Source of the DNA: Nocardia beijingensis NBRC 16342
Lineage (GTDB): Bacteria; Actinomycetota; Actinomycetes; Mycobacteriales; Mycobacteriaceae
Reading direction: 5' to 3'
DNA: 64,000 bases
Assembly (NCBI RefSeq): GCF_001612785.1
Contig: NZ_BDBC01000003.1
Location: forward strand, 62,001-126,000
Shown piece by piece: positions 28,111 through 38,808 of the stretch. Made by a program: the position numbers and the translations under genes. Under the pieces are notes generated by a model. That model was not told where the DNA came from, did not search any database, and worked only from the letters and a program-made list of their open reading frames with translations. Positions within the stretch are counted from its first letter, which is position 1; each line of letters begins with the position of its first letter.

Positions 28111-28848
28111 GTGTGCCGGACCATCGCCGAACTCGACGCGGCGGTCGCCGACTGCTTCGCCTGCCCCCGGCTGGTCGCCTGGCGCGAACTGGTCGCGCGA
28201 GAGAAACGCGCCGCCTTCCGCGACCAGACCTACTGGGGCCGCCCGGTACCCGGTTTCGGTCCGGCGGACGCGCGCCTGCTGCTGGTCGGCCTCGCGCCCG
28301 CCGCGCACGGCGGCAACCGCACCGGCCGCATGTTCACCGGTGACCGCAGCGGCGACGTGCTCTTCGCGGCGCTGCACGCGGTCGGCTTGGCCAACCAGCC
28401 GACCGCGATCAGCGCCGACGACGGCCTGCGCCTGCACGGCGTGCGGATCACCGCCCCGGTGCACTGCGCGCCGCCGGACAACAAGCCGACGCCGGCCGAA
28501 CGGGATCGCTGCGGTCACTGGCTGGACACCGAGTTGCGCCTGCTGACACCCACCGTCCGCGCGGTGGTCGTGCTCGGCGGATTCGGCTGGCAGGCCTTGC
28601 TTCCGGTGCTGGCGGGCGCAGGCTGGGCGGTGCCGCGCCCACGACCGAAATTCGGCCACGGCGCGCACGTCGAACTGGCCGCGTCCGAGCCGGGCGGCGG
28701 CCCGCTGCACTTGTTCGGCTGCTACCACGTCAGTCAGCAGAACACCTTCACCGGACGCCTCACCCCGGCCATGCTCGAAGCGGTGCTCGCCGAAGCGGCG
28801 CTGACCGCGGGGCTCGAGGTGCGGCGAAGCCACGCGCCGCGCGGATGA
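28111..28848 (+). CDS. Family 5 uracil-DNA glycosylase (UdgB)
   Basis: UdgB-type enzymes remove uracil and some other deaminated bases from DNA and carry a [4Fe-4S] cluster. The 245-residue protein has cluster cysteines in DCFACPRL (~14-17), [10 protein letters not shown] (~116) and RDRC (~132). Motif 1 is [19 protein letters not shown] (~65-83) and the late motif is [16 protein letters not shown] (~212), both typical of family 5. The start is the GTG at 28111. Downstream is a minus-strand gene, so it is probably monocistronic. Confidence 0.92.
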   Translation: MCRTIAELDAAVADCFACPRLVAWRELVAREKRAAFRDQTYWGRPVPGFGPADARLLLVGLAPAAHGGNRTGRMFTGDRSGDVLFAALHAVGLANQPTAISADDGLRLHGVRITAPVHCAPPDNKPTPAERDRCGHWLDTELRLLTPTVRAVVVLGGFGWQALLPVLAGAGWAVPRPRPKFGHGAHVELAASEPGGGPLHLFGCYHVSQQNTFTGRLTPAMLEAVLAEAALTAGLEVRRSHAPRG

Positions 28849-28878
28849 CCGGGCACGCGTCGCCGCTCGGCGGCGGGC

Positions 28879-29112
28879 TCAGACGTGGTCGACCAGGGCC
28901 GGATGACCCGCTTCGTGGGCGCAGTGCGCGCAGCAGAAGTAGTCCCCACGCGCCTCGACGCCGTGACCGACGATCCGGCAGGAACAGTGCGTGCACGTCG
29001 GGGCCATGGCGGTGATCGCGCACTCGAAGCTGTCGAAGGTGGCGGACTGGCCGTCCCGGGTGATGGTAAACGTCTTGTCGTACTCGTTTCCGCAGGTGTC
29101 GCAGGTGGCCAT
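28879..29112 (-). CDS. Small cysteine-rich putative metal-binding protein
   Basis: The 77-residue protein has CXXC pairs CDTC (~4), CTHC (~43) and CCAHC (~62), plus FDSFEC and several His residues, giving a likely zinc- or copper-binding fold. The N-terminus MATCDTCGNEYDKTF is common in uncharacterised actinobacterial proteins of this size, sometimes grouped with prokaryotic metallothioneins. ATG 29112 follows weak GAGG-like bases. The role is unknown. Confidence 0.75.
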   Translation of the reverse strand: MATCDTCGNEYDKTFTITRDGQSATFDSFECAITAMAPTCTHCSCRIVGHGVEARGDYFCCAHCAHEAGHPALVDHV

Positions 29113-29197
29113 GAGCTGTGGTCCTCTCGCGTCGATGGGCTCGAGCATCGCAGTTCGCGGTACCCAGCGCCGTGGACGCGAAACGAGCCTCGCGACT

Positions 29198-29380
29198 TCA
29201 GCCCAGGCGCAGAGCTCCGACCGGGCAGCTGTCCACGACGAGCTCGAGCAGCTCACGCTCGCCCGCGGCGGTGTCGGCCGGGACGACGACGCCGTCCGCG
29301 CCGACCCGGAACAGGTCCGGCGCCAGCGCTTCGCACATGCCGTGCCCGGCACACAGGTGGCGATCGGCGATGATCCTCAT
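29198..29380 (-). CDS. [3Fe-4S]-type ferredoxin partner of the P450
   Basis: This 60-residue ferredoxin has CAGHGMC (~10-16) and DSCPVGAL (~50), that is a C-x2-H-x2-C...C-P pattern. The cysteine normally second in the motif is His, as in many actinobacterial P450-linked ferredoxins. It delivers electrons to the adjacent cytochrome P450. The ATG at 29380 overlaps the P450 stop codon (ATGA), so the two are translationally coupled. Confidence 0.9.
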   Translation of the reverse strand: MRIIADRHLCAGHGMCEALAPDLFRVGADGVVVPADTAAGERELLELVVDSCPVGALRLG

Positions 29381-30846
29381 CGGCCGATCCGTTCCAGCCG
29401 GATGGGCAGGCCATCGGCGGGCACCGGTCCCGTTCCCGCGACCAGCGGCAGCTGATAGCCGTCCGGCACACTCCAGCGATACCGCAGCAGCATCTGGTGC
29501 ACCACGGCTTTCACCGTCATGCCGCCGAAGTAGAGGCCGATGCACTTGTGCGCCCCGCCGCCGAAAGGCGCCCACGCGAAGCGGTGCGATCGATCCTCCC
29601 GACGGTGCTCGGCGAAACGCTCCGGATCGAAGGTGTCGGGATCGTGCCAGTATTCCGCGTTGCGCATGAGCCCGTAGGTGCCGCAGAGGATGAACGTCCC
29701 CTTCGGCAGGTAGTAACCGAGAATGTCGGTGTCGGCGATGGTTTCGCGGACCTGCTGGGCCACCGGCGAATAGACCCGCAGCGCTTCCTTGAACGCGAGG
29801 TCGAGCGAAGGCAGGCGGTCGAGATCGTCGTAGTCCAGCGCGGGCTTGCCCAGCGCGACGGATTCGGCGCGCAGCCGCTCCTGCCATTCGGGATGCCTGC
29901 CGAGTTCGTAGACGAGCATGGAGGCGGCGATCGTGCTGGTGTCGTGGGCGGCCATCATCACGAAGATCATGTGCTCGACCACCTCGGCGTCGGTGAAGCT
30001 TTCGCCGTCGGCGGTGCTCGCCCGACACAGCACGCTGAACAGGTCGTTGCCGTCGCACGCGCGTTTGGCGGGCAATTCGCGGCGGAAGTGTTCCTCGAGC
30101 ACCCGCCGCCCGCGCACGCCGCGCGCCCACACCCCGCCCGGCACGTTCGCCCGGATCAGGGCCGCTCCGCCGCGCACCGCGTCCTCGAAAGCGCGCTCCA
30201 GGCGCGCGGCGTCCGCGCTGGGTTCCGCGCCCGCGAACACCTCGGTGGCCTGCTGGAGCAGCAGTTTCTTGATCGCGCGGTAGACGCGGAAGTCCTCGGC
30301 GGGCTCCCACCGCGCGACGGCGCTGGTGATTCGAGGCGTGGTCATGTCGAGGTAGCCGATCAGCCGTGGCCGGGTGAAAGCCTGCTGCATGACGCGCCGG
30401 TGGAAGAGGTGATCGTCGAAATCGCGCAGCAACAAGCCGCCGCGGAAGAACGGGCCGATCAGCCACTCCCAGCCGCGCTGCGCCGACAGCACCTTGTTCC
30501 GGTCGAGCATCACCGCCTCGTATCCCTCCGGACTGCCGAAGGTGACCATCCGGCGACCGAGCATGCCCATCCACTGCACCGGGCCGAGTCGGTCGAATCG
30601 CGCTCGCGCGAATCCGATCGGATCGGCCAGCGCGTGCACGGTGTACCCGATCCCGGGGAGCCCGAAGTCGCCGGGCACCGGTTTCAAGGCGCTGCCCGGT
30701 GGCGGATCGGCGAGCGGACGCACCGGAGCGGGGTAACGCGCGACCGCCCGCGCGGCGGCGCGCTGCGCGTGCCACGCCCACGTGGTCCGCGCCTGGCGGA
30801 TCGTGCCGGAGACTTCGTCGAACGACTGGGGCACAAGCAGACTCAT
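29377..30846 (-). CDS. Cytochrome P450
   Basis: The 489-residue P450 has the I-helix FVMMAAHDTSTIA (~265) with His replacing the Gly of the usual A-G-x-D-T, the K-helix ExxR in KEALR (~330), the PERF element in FDPERFAEH, and heme-binding FGGGAHKCIGLYFGG (~430) with the Cys ligand. ATG 30846 (MSLLVPQSF) is the first plausible start. It is a soluble bacterial P450 of unknown substrate. It forms an operon with the ferredoxin and is divergent from the TetR gene at 30946, with two dyads between. Confidence 0.93.
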   Translation of the reverse strand: MSLLVPQSFDEVSGTIRQARTTWAWHAQRAAARAVARYPAPVRPLADPPPGSALKPVPGDFGLPGIGYTVHALADPIGFARARFDRLGPVQWMGMLGRRMVTFGSPEGYEAVMLDRNKVLSAQRGWEWLIGPFFRGGLLLRDFDDHLFHRRVMQQAFTRPRLIGYLDMTTPRITSAVARWEPAEDFRVYRAIKKLLLQQATEVFAGAEPSADAARLERAFEDAVRGGAALIRANVPGGVWARGVRGRRVLEEHFRRELPAKRACDGNDLFSVLCRASTADGESFTDAEVVEHMIFVMMAAHDTSTIAASMLVYELGRHPEWQERLRAESVALGKPALDYDDLDRLPSLDLAFKEALRVYSPVAQQVRETIADTDILGYYLPKGTFILCGTYGLMRNAEYWHDPDTFDPERFAEHRREDRSHRFAWAPFGGGAHKCIGLYFGGMTVKAVVHQMLLRYRWSVPDGYQLPLVAGTGPVPADGLPIRLERIGR

Positions 30847-30889
30847 GACCGTCTTTCCCTTCGCGACACTGCGATAGTCCGACGATAGA

Positions 30890-30921
30890 GGAAACGACCG
30901 TTTCCGTAAACGTTTGTTTCC
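30890..30921. promoter_or_regulatory. Paired TetR operator between P450 and TetR genes
   Basis: GGAAACGACCGTTTCC (30890-30905) is a perfect 7+2+7 dyad, and GTAAACGTTTGTTTCC (30906-30921) directly abuts it as a degenerate copy. It probably binds the divergent TetR and controls the P450-ferredoxin operon. Confidence 0.7.
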
Positions 30922-30945
30922 CAATTTTGCCTGTGCCAAGCTGAC

Positions 30946-32884
<1,939 letters not shown>

Positions 32885-33107
32885 CCGCACGACTTCTATG
32901 CCCTCACCGCATGCGTGCGACCCGATGTCCTGACTTTTCGCCGATCCACGTAACGCCGGTGCGCGGGCAGTGCCCGGCTCCTAGACTGGAGAATTGCGGC
33001 GCGGTCGACCGCAGGAAATGCCACGGCAATTCCGCGATCGGCGAAACCAGATGTCCCGATCAGCAAGGGCCGCCTACCGACGGCCCGTCCCGATGGAGGA
33101 GGGCCGC

Positions 33108-33638
33108 ATGCCCGACTCGTTCCACATGCGCGTCTGTCTGCTCGGCCAGGGCTGTGTCTGCCCGACAGTCACCGTATTCCTCGCCCCCGAGCCCCTGATT
33201 CCGGGCGGCAACATGCTGCACCTGGTCGAACAAACCCCGATCGCCGATGACACCGGCGCACCCGGCGTCGATCCCGAGCTGATCGGTCTGGTCGAGACCG
33301 AGCCCACCGGTCCAGCACTGCGCACCGAGATCCACGAATTCCGTCCCGGTCGCCCCGACCCGCACCAGGTGCACGACATCTTGCACGACCACCACATCAC
33401 CGACGTCGCCCCGATGGGCCTGGACGTCGGCGACCCCACCGAACTCACCCGTCTGGCACTGCTGCCCGAACACTCGATCGGTTACCGCCGCATCGACGAC
33501 TTCCAGCAAGTAGCGACCGCCCGCGCCATGCTCGCGGTCTATCGCCTCTTCGAGGTCGATCAGCGAATCCGACTGATGTATCACGGTTTCGCCGATCCGG
33601 GCAGGGGCTGGTTCGCCCTGCGCACCGCCACCGCCTGA
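33108..33638 (+). CDS. Hypothetical protein, 176 aa
   Basis: ATG 33108 (MPDSFHMRVCLLGQG) follows GGAGGAGGG with good spacing, so I prefer it to the upstream starts. The protein is soluble and acidic with a CLLGQGCVC cysteine cluster near the N-terminus and a HDILHDHH stretch at ~85-92. These could bind metal, but I recognise no family. The C-terminal YHGFADPGRGWFALRTATA is well-formed, and codon use is normal, so I think it is real. Confidence 0.6.
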   Translation: MPDSFHMRVCLLGQGCVCPTVTVFLAPEPLIPGGNMLHLVEQTPIADDTGAPGVDPELIGLVETEPTGPALRTEIHEFRPGRPDPHQVHDILHDHHITDVAPMGLDVGDPTELTRLALLPEHSIGYRRIDDFQQVATARAMLAVYRLFEVDQRIRLMYHGFADPGRGWFALRTATA

Positions 33639-33703
33639 GCGTTCGCGCAGTTGGCCGCACGCCGCAGGTTGGCGAGTCCGGCACGCGTGGGCTGGTCTGC
33701 GGA

Positions 33704-34834
33704 CTACGCCGAAACGGAGGTTTTCGAAGTGTCCGAAATGGAGTCCGCGAAAGCCTCCGCCGCATCCATGCGTTTCTGCCGGCTCGTACCGGCGCTTCGT
33801 TCGTAGTACTGATCGAAGGCCGCGGCGCCCGCGGAAGGCGATCTCGCGGCGGCTGCCTTGAATTTCGCGTAAGCCGACGATTCGCTGGTGTTCATTTCAT
33901 GCATCATGAAATCGACTTGCTTCTTCCAGCTACCGACATTCTTGCCCGCGTAGGCCCGCAGCGCGTCGTCCCGGCCGCCTTCCCACTGGATCAAGCCGAC
34001 GGCGCCTTCCTTGGAATTGTAGGCGCCGGTGTTGAAGCTGGATTCGATCTGCATGTTGCCGAGGATCGCCACCGCTTCATTGTGCGTCAGGCCGTACTTG
34101 TCCCGGAGGTAGTGATAGATCTCCTCCGCCTTCGCCTTCTGGCCGCTGGTGATCGGCTCGGCGTTCGCGGCGGAACCGGCGTAACTGGAGTAGTCGGCTG
34201 AGCCGGGTCCTGAGCCGTTGTAGCTGGGGCCGCTGTAGCCGGTAGTCGTCGGAGCGCCGCTGCCCTTGTATGAGGGAGCCGAGCCGCCGATCTTATGGGC
34301 CTGCTGCTCGATCTTGTCGTGCGCGTCCACGACCTCGTCGTGGGTCTTGTCGACGGCTTTGGACACGGCCGACATGAGAGACGCGTTGGCGTCCGCCGAC
34401 AAATACGGGGCCGGGTGCGGATTCTCCTTCGTCGGCTTGGGCCGAATCGGCTCGGGCGCGTTCTCCAATGTGGTTTTCAGTTCGGCGACATTGTCCTTGA
34501 TGTCACCGAACGCGTTGGAGACGATCTTGGATGTCGCGAAAGCGGAGGTGTCGACGCCGCGATCACTGACATGAATCTTCTTTTTGGCGGCGTCCACCGT
34601 CTTCGCCAAAGCATCGTAGTCTTTGACCATCACGGAGCCGGATTGCTCGTCGATGTCGACGACCTTGCCGTCACCTTCCAATTGCTTCGCGTAGTCGGGA
34701 ACAGAGGTGTCTCCCGAGCCGAGCACTTCTACCAGCGCCTGGATCGCCGACCTGCCCCACTCGATGAAGTGCTTGAGCCCCTCCGACGCCCCCTCGGGAT
34801 ACGGCATCTTGGGCACTTCGTACCGCTCAGTCAT
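33704..34834 (-). CDS. Phage tail-type lysozyme domain protein, possibly secreted
   Basis: The C-terminal ~145 residues of this 376-residue protein match the phage-tail lysozyme domain: EEIYHYLRDKYGLTHNEAVA, ILGNMQIESSFNTGAYNSKE with the likely catalytic Glu, GLIQWEGGRDDALRAYAGK and a QVDFMMHEM element. The N-terminal ~190 residues are helical, with a DUF-type layout like substrates that pair with WXG100 proteins, followed by a Gly/Ser/Tyr linker (~190-225). There is no Sec signal. It probably cleaves peptidoglycan after export. Base composition looks lower in GC than neighbours, hinting at acquisition. No ESX gene is adjacent. Confidence 0.72.
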   Translation of the reverse strand: MTERYEVPKMPYPEGASEGLKHFIEWGRSAIQALVEVLGSGDTSVPDYAKQLEGDGKVVDIDEQSGSVMVKDYDALAKTVDAAKKKIHVSDRGVDTSAFATSKIVSNAFGDIKDNVAELKTTLENAPEPIRPKPTKENPHPAPYLSADANASLMSAVSKAVDKTHDEVVDAHDKIEQQAHKIGGSAPSYKGSGAPTTTGYSGPSYNGSGPGSADYSSYAGSAANAEPITSGQKAKAEEIYHYLRDKYGLTHNEAVAILGNMQIESSFNTGAYNSKEGAVGLIQWEGGRDDALRAYAGKNVGSWKKQVDFMMHEMNTSESSAYAKFKAAAARSPSAGAAAFDQYYERSAGTSRQKRMDAAEAFADSISDTSKTSVSA

Positions 34835-35199
34835 CGAGGAATCCGCATCTCAGGTACCGCCATCGCATCCTCTGCTCGCTACAGGACTGTGAGGCCACTG
34901 CGCGGCCCCTTCCGCAGCTGCCCGTTTCAAGTATTGATCATCCCCGGCACTGGGAAACCGCCGCGCGACCGCATAGTCGCCCACCCGATGGGGGTCCGGC
35001 GTCGGACGATCGGCCTGTGCACACAGAATCCGACAGCGACGGTCTCGGCGCCCACTCGGCCGGGGCCGTCCGACTACTGCCGAGCCGACGATGCGGCCGT
35101 CTCGGGAACTGCGACGCACCCCCAACCGCGATTATCTTCCCTCGTTGACCACCGGTGATGCGCGGAGTCGGGTACCGACGTCTCGCCGCCCGACATCGA
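34835..35199. other. Intergenic region without recognisable gene
   Basis: These 365 bp precede the lysozyme-domain gene on its strand and should hold its promoter. I see no coding frame with support and no clear dyad. Confidence 0.35.
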
Positions 35200-35577
35200 T
35201 CAGCTCTGGCCCCATGCCAGCTGCACGCCACCGCCGAAGCACTTGAGCAGCAGCGCTTCTCCCCGCGCAGAGCGGATACGGCCCACCCCTGGAGGCGATC
35301 TCGGCTGCGACGCGGTGAGACCTTCGAGCGGCACATTGTGGAGCGGATCACCAAGACCCGTTCCGAGTGGTGACGTGCCGTACCCCTTGGTAGGTTTCGG
35401 CTTGTTCGCGCAACGTCGCGCCCCGCCTTCAGTCTTCGACACGCGAAACGTTCCTTCGACCCACATTTGTGCGCCTGCTTCGTCATGGAAACAGGCGGGA
35501 ATCGTCACACCCACGCAGCCGATTTCGTTCTCGACGGCGAACTCTGCGGTGCCATGGCGCTTTTCGATACGCACCAT
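35200..35577 (-). CDS. Hypothetical ORF, 125 aa (low confidence)
   Basis: An open frame with moderately high GC3 reads MVRIEKRHGTAEFAVENE, then a GCVGVTIPACF segment with two Cys and FGGGVQLAWGQS at the end. The frame continues open upstream without a start codon, which could mean a truncated gene. No ribosome site is evident and I recognise no family. It is divergent from the HAD gene with a 109-bp gap. It may be a remnant or chance frame. Confidence 0.3.
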   Translation of the reverse strand: MVRIEKRHGTAEFAVENEIGCVGVTIPACFHDEAGAQMWVEGTFRVSKTEGGARRCANKPKPTKGYGTSPLGTGLGDPLHNVPLEGLTASQPRSPPGVGRIRSARGEALLLKCFGGGVQLAWGQS

Positions 35578-35686
35578 TGCGCCGAATTCGGAACGCGCGC
35601 GACTTATCGCCGCGGTCCACCCCTCATGCTGCCCGCCCTGCTCGCCGCAGGCGTGGCTGTCCTGCCCATCAAGCCTTGGAGATCCG

Positions 35687-36331
35687 GTGACAATCGCCCT
35701 ACCTCACCAGCCCGCGGAACTCGACGCGGTCATCTTCGACTACAACGGCGTCATCGGCCTGCAGCCAACCGTTCCGATGTGGAGCAGGCTCGCCGAACTC
35801 GCCGGATGGCCCGCAGACCAGATCGGCCCCTTCCAGAACGCGTTCTGGAGCGCCCGCGAACCCTATGATTCCGGCGAACTCGACGACGCGGACTTCTGGA
35901 CCGCCGTGCTCGGCCAACGCCCGGCCCCGAAACTGCTCACCCAGTTGCGCGCCGTCGACACCTCGCTGTGGACCCGGACCGACGACCGCGTCGTCGTCCT
36001 CCTGCACCATGCCCAGCGAGCAGGCCTCCCAATAGTTCTGCTGTCCAACGCACCCCACCCGGTCAGCGATGCCCTCGACGCCTCCGACTGGCGCACACTG
36101 ATGACCGACGCCCTCTACTCCGCCCGCCTCGGCATGAACAAACCCCACCCCGACACCTACCGAAACGCACTCGCCGCCACCGGAGCCAGCGACCCCAACC
36201 GCGTCCTGTTCGTCGACGACCGCGCCGACAACTGCCAAGCCGCCGCCGGCCTCGGCCTGCGCACTCTCCACTACACCGGCTCACCCACCGACATCGAGGC
36301 CCACCTGCGCCTCACCACCATCGCCGCATAG
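35687..36331 (+). CDS. HAD-IA family hydrolase
   Basis: The 214-residue haloacid-dehalogenase-like hydrolase has motif I FDYNGVIG (~15-22) with the nucleophilic Asp and an Asn where phosphatases usually have the second Asp. Motif II is VLLSNAP (~115), motif III Lys in MNKPHPDTY (~158) and motif IV FVDDRADN (~182). GTG 35687 (MTIALPHQP) follows GGAG. The Asn in motif I is found in some HAD-IA members and leaves phosphatase versus dehalogenase activity open. Confidence 0.86.
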   Translation: MTIALPHQPAELDAVIFDYNGVIGLQPTVPMWSRLAELAGWPADQIGPFQNAFWSAREPYDSGELDDADFWTAVLGQRPAPKLLTQLRAVDTSLWTRTDDRVVVLLHHAQRAGLPIVLLSNAPHPVSDALDASDWRTLMTDALYSARLGMNKPHPDTYRNALAATGASDPNRVLFVDDRADNCQAAAGLGLRTLHYTGSPTDIEAHLRLTTIAA

Positions 36332-36584
36332 ATCCCTACCAGTCACCACAGGACTTCCGGCCGCAACACCGCTGCCGGTCGACAATGCACACGAAATCGG
36401 CCGGACGCTCGACTGGGGTATCCCAGCCGAGCGTTTCCGCGCAGGGACGCCAATATCGTCAGTGCGAGCCGGGGTACCGATCGAATCAGCGTGGTCGGAC
36501 TACAGGCGATGCTCACTCGGCCCGCCGCCTCCGTGCTTGAAGTCCCAGATCGACGCCGCACCCGCATTTCGGACACTTTTACTT

Positions 36585-36953
36585 TTACAACGCGGAAAAG
36601 GCCAGACAGTTCGCGGTCAGCGCGGCGACGGCGGCAAGCCATTGCGGGCCTGCGGCCCAGCGGCGCACGAGCGCGATACGCATCAAGGCGATGCTGATTA
36701 GGCCGACACCGAGGCAGACCGGCGTCCATATCCAACTTGTCGCCATCAAGGCGAATATGGCGACGAAGATGGATGACGCCACCGTGACCAGCAACAGCTG
36801 GTCACGCAGCAACCCTTCGAGCGCAGACAGCAGCATCCACCCGAAAGTGCCCACCGCAGCAAGCTTGGTGCGCTCGGATTTCTCCGTGCGGTCGAACTCT
36901 TCGGCGCTCCGACTGGCTTTCCGGAAGAGCGCACTCGATTCATCATCGCTCAT
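36585..36953 (-). CDS. Small hypothetical membrane protein
   Basis: ATG 36953 (MSDDESSALFRKA) gives 122 residues: a charged N-terminal ~40, then three hydrophobic stretches (~42-58, 60-85 with LLLVTVASSIFVAIFALMA, and 95-120) without charges between the last two beyond RIALVRR. I recognise no family. There is no clear ribosome site. It is isolated on the minus strand upstream of the tRNA gene. Confidence 0.5.
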   Translation of the reverse strand: MSDDESSALFRKASRSAEEFDRTEKSERTKLAAVGTFGWMLLSALEGLLRDQLLLVTVASSIFVAIFALMATSWIWTPVCLGVGLISIALMRIALVRRWAAGPQWLAAVAALTANCLAFSAL

Positions 36954-37231
36954 CGAAGCACCATCCCGCCACCGCGGGCCGAGCCTGTGCACAACCCCGC
37001 CGGAACCGCCGTCGCCTACTCATCCCCCACCTTCGACTTTCCGCCTTACCTGTCGACCCTCCGGAGTCGAATCCGAGGCATAGCGCTCCTCAGCCTAGCC
37101 AACTCGTCAAGCCGACATCGAAGTTGCGAGCTGGAAGGAATAGAAACGAAGACGCACCAGGACGGACTACCTGAAGACGGAGCACACGGGCAGGGCCCGC
37201 AGGGTGCACCCACAAAACATGCCAAACCAAA
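36954..37231. other. Spacer between small membrane gene and tRNA
   Basis: About 280 bp without a recognisable gene; the frames that cross it are shadows. The region ends at the tRNA terminator. Confidence 0.35.
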
Positions 37232-37262
37232 AAGGCGGGTGTTCGTTATGAACACCCGCCTT
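37232..37262 (-). terminator. Rho-independent terminator of tRNA-Ala
   Basis: Perfect 13-bp arms AAGGCGGGTGTTC (37232-37244) and GAACACCCGCCTT (37250-37262) flank a 5-base loop. On the minus strand the hairpin is followed by TTTTTGG. It begins 1 base after the tRNA CCA end. Confidence 0.9.
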
Positions 37263-37263
37263 A

Positions 37264-37339
37264 TGGTGGAGCTAAGGGGAATCGAACCCCTGACCTTCTC
37301 GATGCGAACGAGACGCGCTACCAACTGCGCTATAGCCCC
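37264..37339 (-). tRNA. tRNA-Ala (anticodon CGC)
   Basis: A 76-base tRNA with acceptor GGGGCTA/TAGCTCC, D-stem GCGC, anticodon stem TCTCG/CGAGA with loop TTCGCAT (anticodon CGC, reading GCG), T-arm AGGGG-TTCGAAT-CCCCT and an encoded CCA end. GCG alanine codons are common in this GC-rich genome. Confidence 0.95.
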
Positions 37340-37430
37340 GTGCGGCTCCGGGGAACCGCGCTGTGACACTGTATCAGGCCATCCCCCTAGTCTCCGAATC
37401 GGTGCCCTGACCTGCGGAGATGCGGGCGGG

Positions 37431-38546
37431 TCATGCGCCGGCCGCGCGGCGCATGTCGCGGCCGGCGCGGGTGCGCAGGGCGCGGGCCGTAGCGGGGTCG
37501 AAGGGGTCGAGGTGGGCGAACATGGGGTCTTCGTCGTCGGGGTCGACCAGGGTGGAGCGGCGGCGGATCGCGCGGGCGGTGTCGCGGTCCATGGCGCCGC
37601 CCGGGGCGCGGCCCCGGCGCGCACGCGGGTCGGCTTCGGCCTGGTGGCCGCGGTTGAGCCGGGCGGCGCGCCTGCGGCGGATCTCCTCCTCCATCCGCAC
37701 CTGCTTGCGCAGGTAGGCCAGATAGGTCACCAGCACCGTGACGGCGAGGCCGCAACCCCACCACAACAGGGGGGTGAGCACCAGCGCGACGGCGCCGAAG
37801 AGGATGGCGGCGAGCAGCAGGCCGAGCACGGCGCGCTGCCGGAAGGTGTAGCGGGCCGCGCGGGCGATGGCGTCGGCCTCCGGGTCGTAGCCGCCGCGGC
37901 CACGGCGACTGGGGACGAAATCAGGCTCGTCGTGGCCCGCGTCGTCGTAGTCGTCGTACTCGTCGTAGTCCACGATGGCGGGCGCGGTGGAGCGCGCAGG
38001 CGGGATTCTGGCCGCGACCGGCTCGGGGTGGTGTGCGCCCACGCGGTCATCATCGGTCTCCGCGTCGATCTCCGCAGCGACTTCGGCGCCTTCGTCGTCG
38101 TCCGGCGCGTCGTGGCGCGTCTCGTCGTCCGCTTCGTCCTCCGGTGCGGCGGAGGCGAATTCGCTGTCCTCGATGTCGTCCGTTTCGGCGTCAGCGATGT
38201 CGGACGTCACGGCGTCGTCGGCCGCGGGTGTGCTGTCCTCGTCGGTCTCGGTGGCGGGCTCGTCGGCCGGTGTCGTCATCCGGTCCTCCGCATCATCGCT
38301 GTGGGAATACTCTCTCGGTACGCGGCGTCCATCGTGTCGCCCACGGGGCCGCCAGTTCGGATCGGTTTCGTGCCCGGCGGCCGGGCCTTTCTTGAGTCGT
38401 CGTTTGCCTCCGCCGCGGTGCAGGACCCTGGTGGCCAGCGCGGCGTCGGTGGTGCGGCGGATTCTGGGGTGACGGTCGGCCAGGATCGGGAACAGGACGA
38501 AGACCCAGAGCACGACCAAACCGATCCACAGGATCGAATTCGGCAT
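37431..38546 (-). CDS. glpR: Divisome membrane protein GlpR/SepX
   Basis: The 371-residue protein begins with a membrane anchor MPNSILWIGLVVLWVFVLFP and the conserved LADRHPRIRRTTDAALATRV, the signature of actinobacterial GlpR/SepX proteins. A long acidic, disordered region (~90-235, DE-rich) is followed by two hydrophobic helices (~245-290) and an Arg-rich C-terminal tail (RRRRAARLNRG). In corynebacteria GlpR is the membrane receptor of Glp, which joins SepF and FtsZ at the septum; in Streptomyces SepX acts in division. The neighbouring moeA-like gene below fits this pair, as in the Rv0994-Rv0996 order. Confidence 0.85.
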   Translation of the reverse strand: MPNSILWIGLVVLWVFVLFPILADRHPRIRRTTDAALATRVLHRGGGKRRLKKGPAAGHETDPNWRPRGRHDGRRVPREYSHSDDAEDRMTTPADEPATETDEDSTPAADDAVTSDIADAETDDIEDSEFASAAPEDEADDETRHDAPDDDEGAEVAAEIDAETDDDRVGAHHPEPVAARIPPARSTAPAIVDYDEYDDYDDAGHDEPDFVPSRRGRGGYDPEADAIARAARYTFRQRAVLGLLLAAILFGAVALVLTPLLWWGCGLAVTVLVTYLAYLRKQVRMEEEIRRRRAARLNRGHQAEADPRARRGRAPGGAMDRDTARAIRRRSTLVDPDDEDPMFAHLDPFDPATARALRTRAGRDMRRAAGA

Positions 38547-38808
38547 CGCGTCAGCACCTCCGTCCCGCCTGGATTTCCTCCGGCTCGGCCCGCCAGCGGC
38601 GCGTCACACGCCCCGCGCTCGGTCGGCCCCCGTCCGACGCGACGGCGCGGACGCCGATCCCCTCGCAGGCTCACTGCCGATGGCGCAAGACGCACCATCG
38701 ACGTCCGTAGGCTAATTCCGGGTAGCACCAAGTTCCGGCAGGCGCGCCGTGCACATCCGCCACACCTGTCACATTCCCACCAATGTCACCGCGCTCCGGT
38801 GGCCGGTT

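Noticed and set aside
37232..37339. tRNA-Ala as a mobile-element attachment site
   Set aside because: No direct repeat of the tRNA 3' end and no integrase are found in the window.
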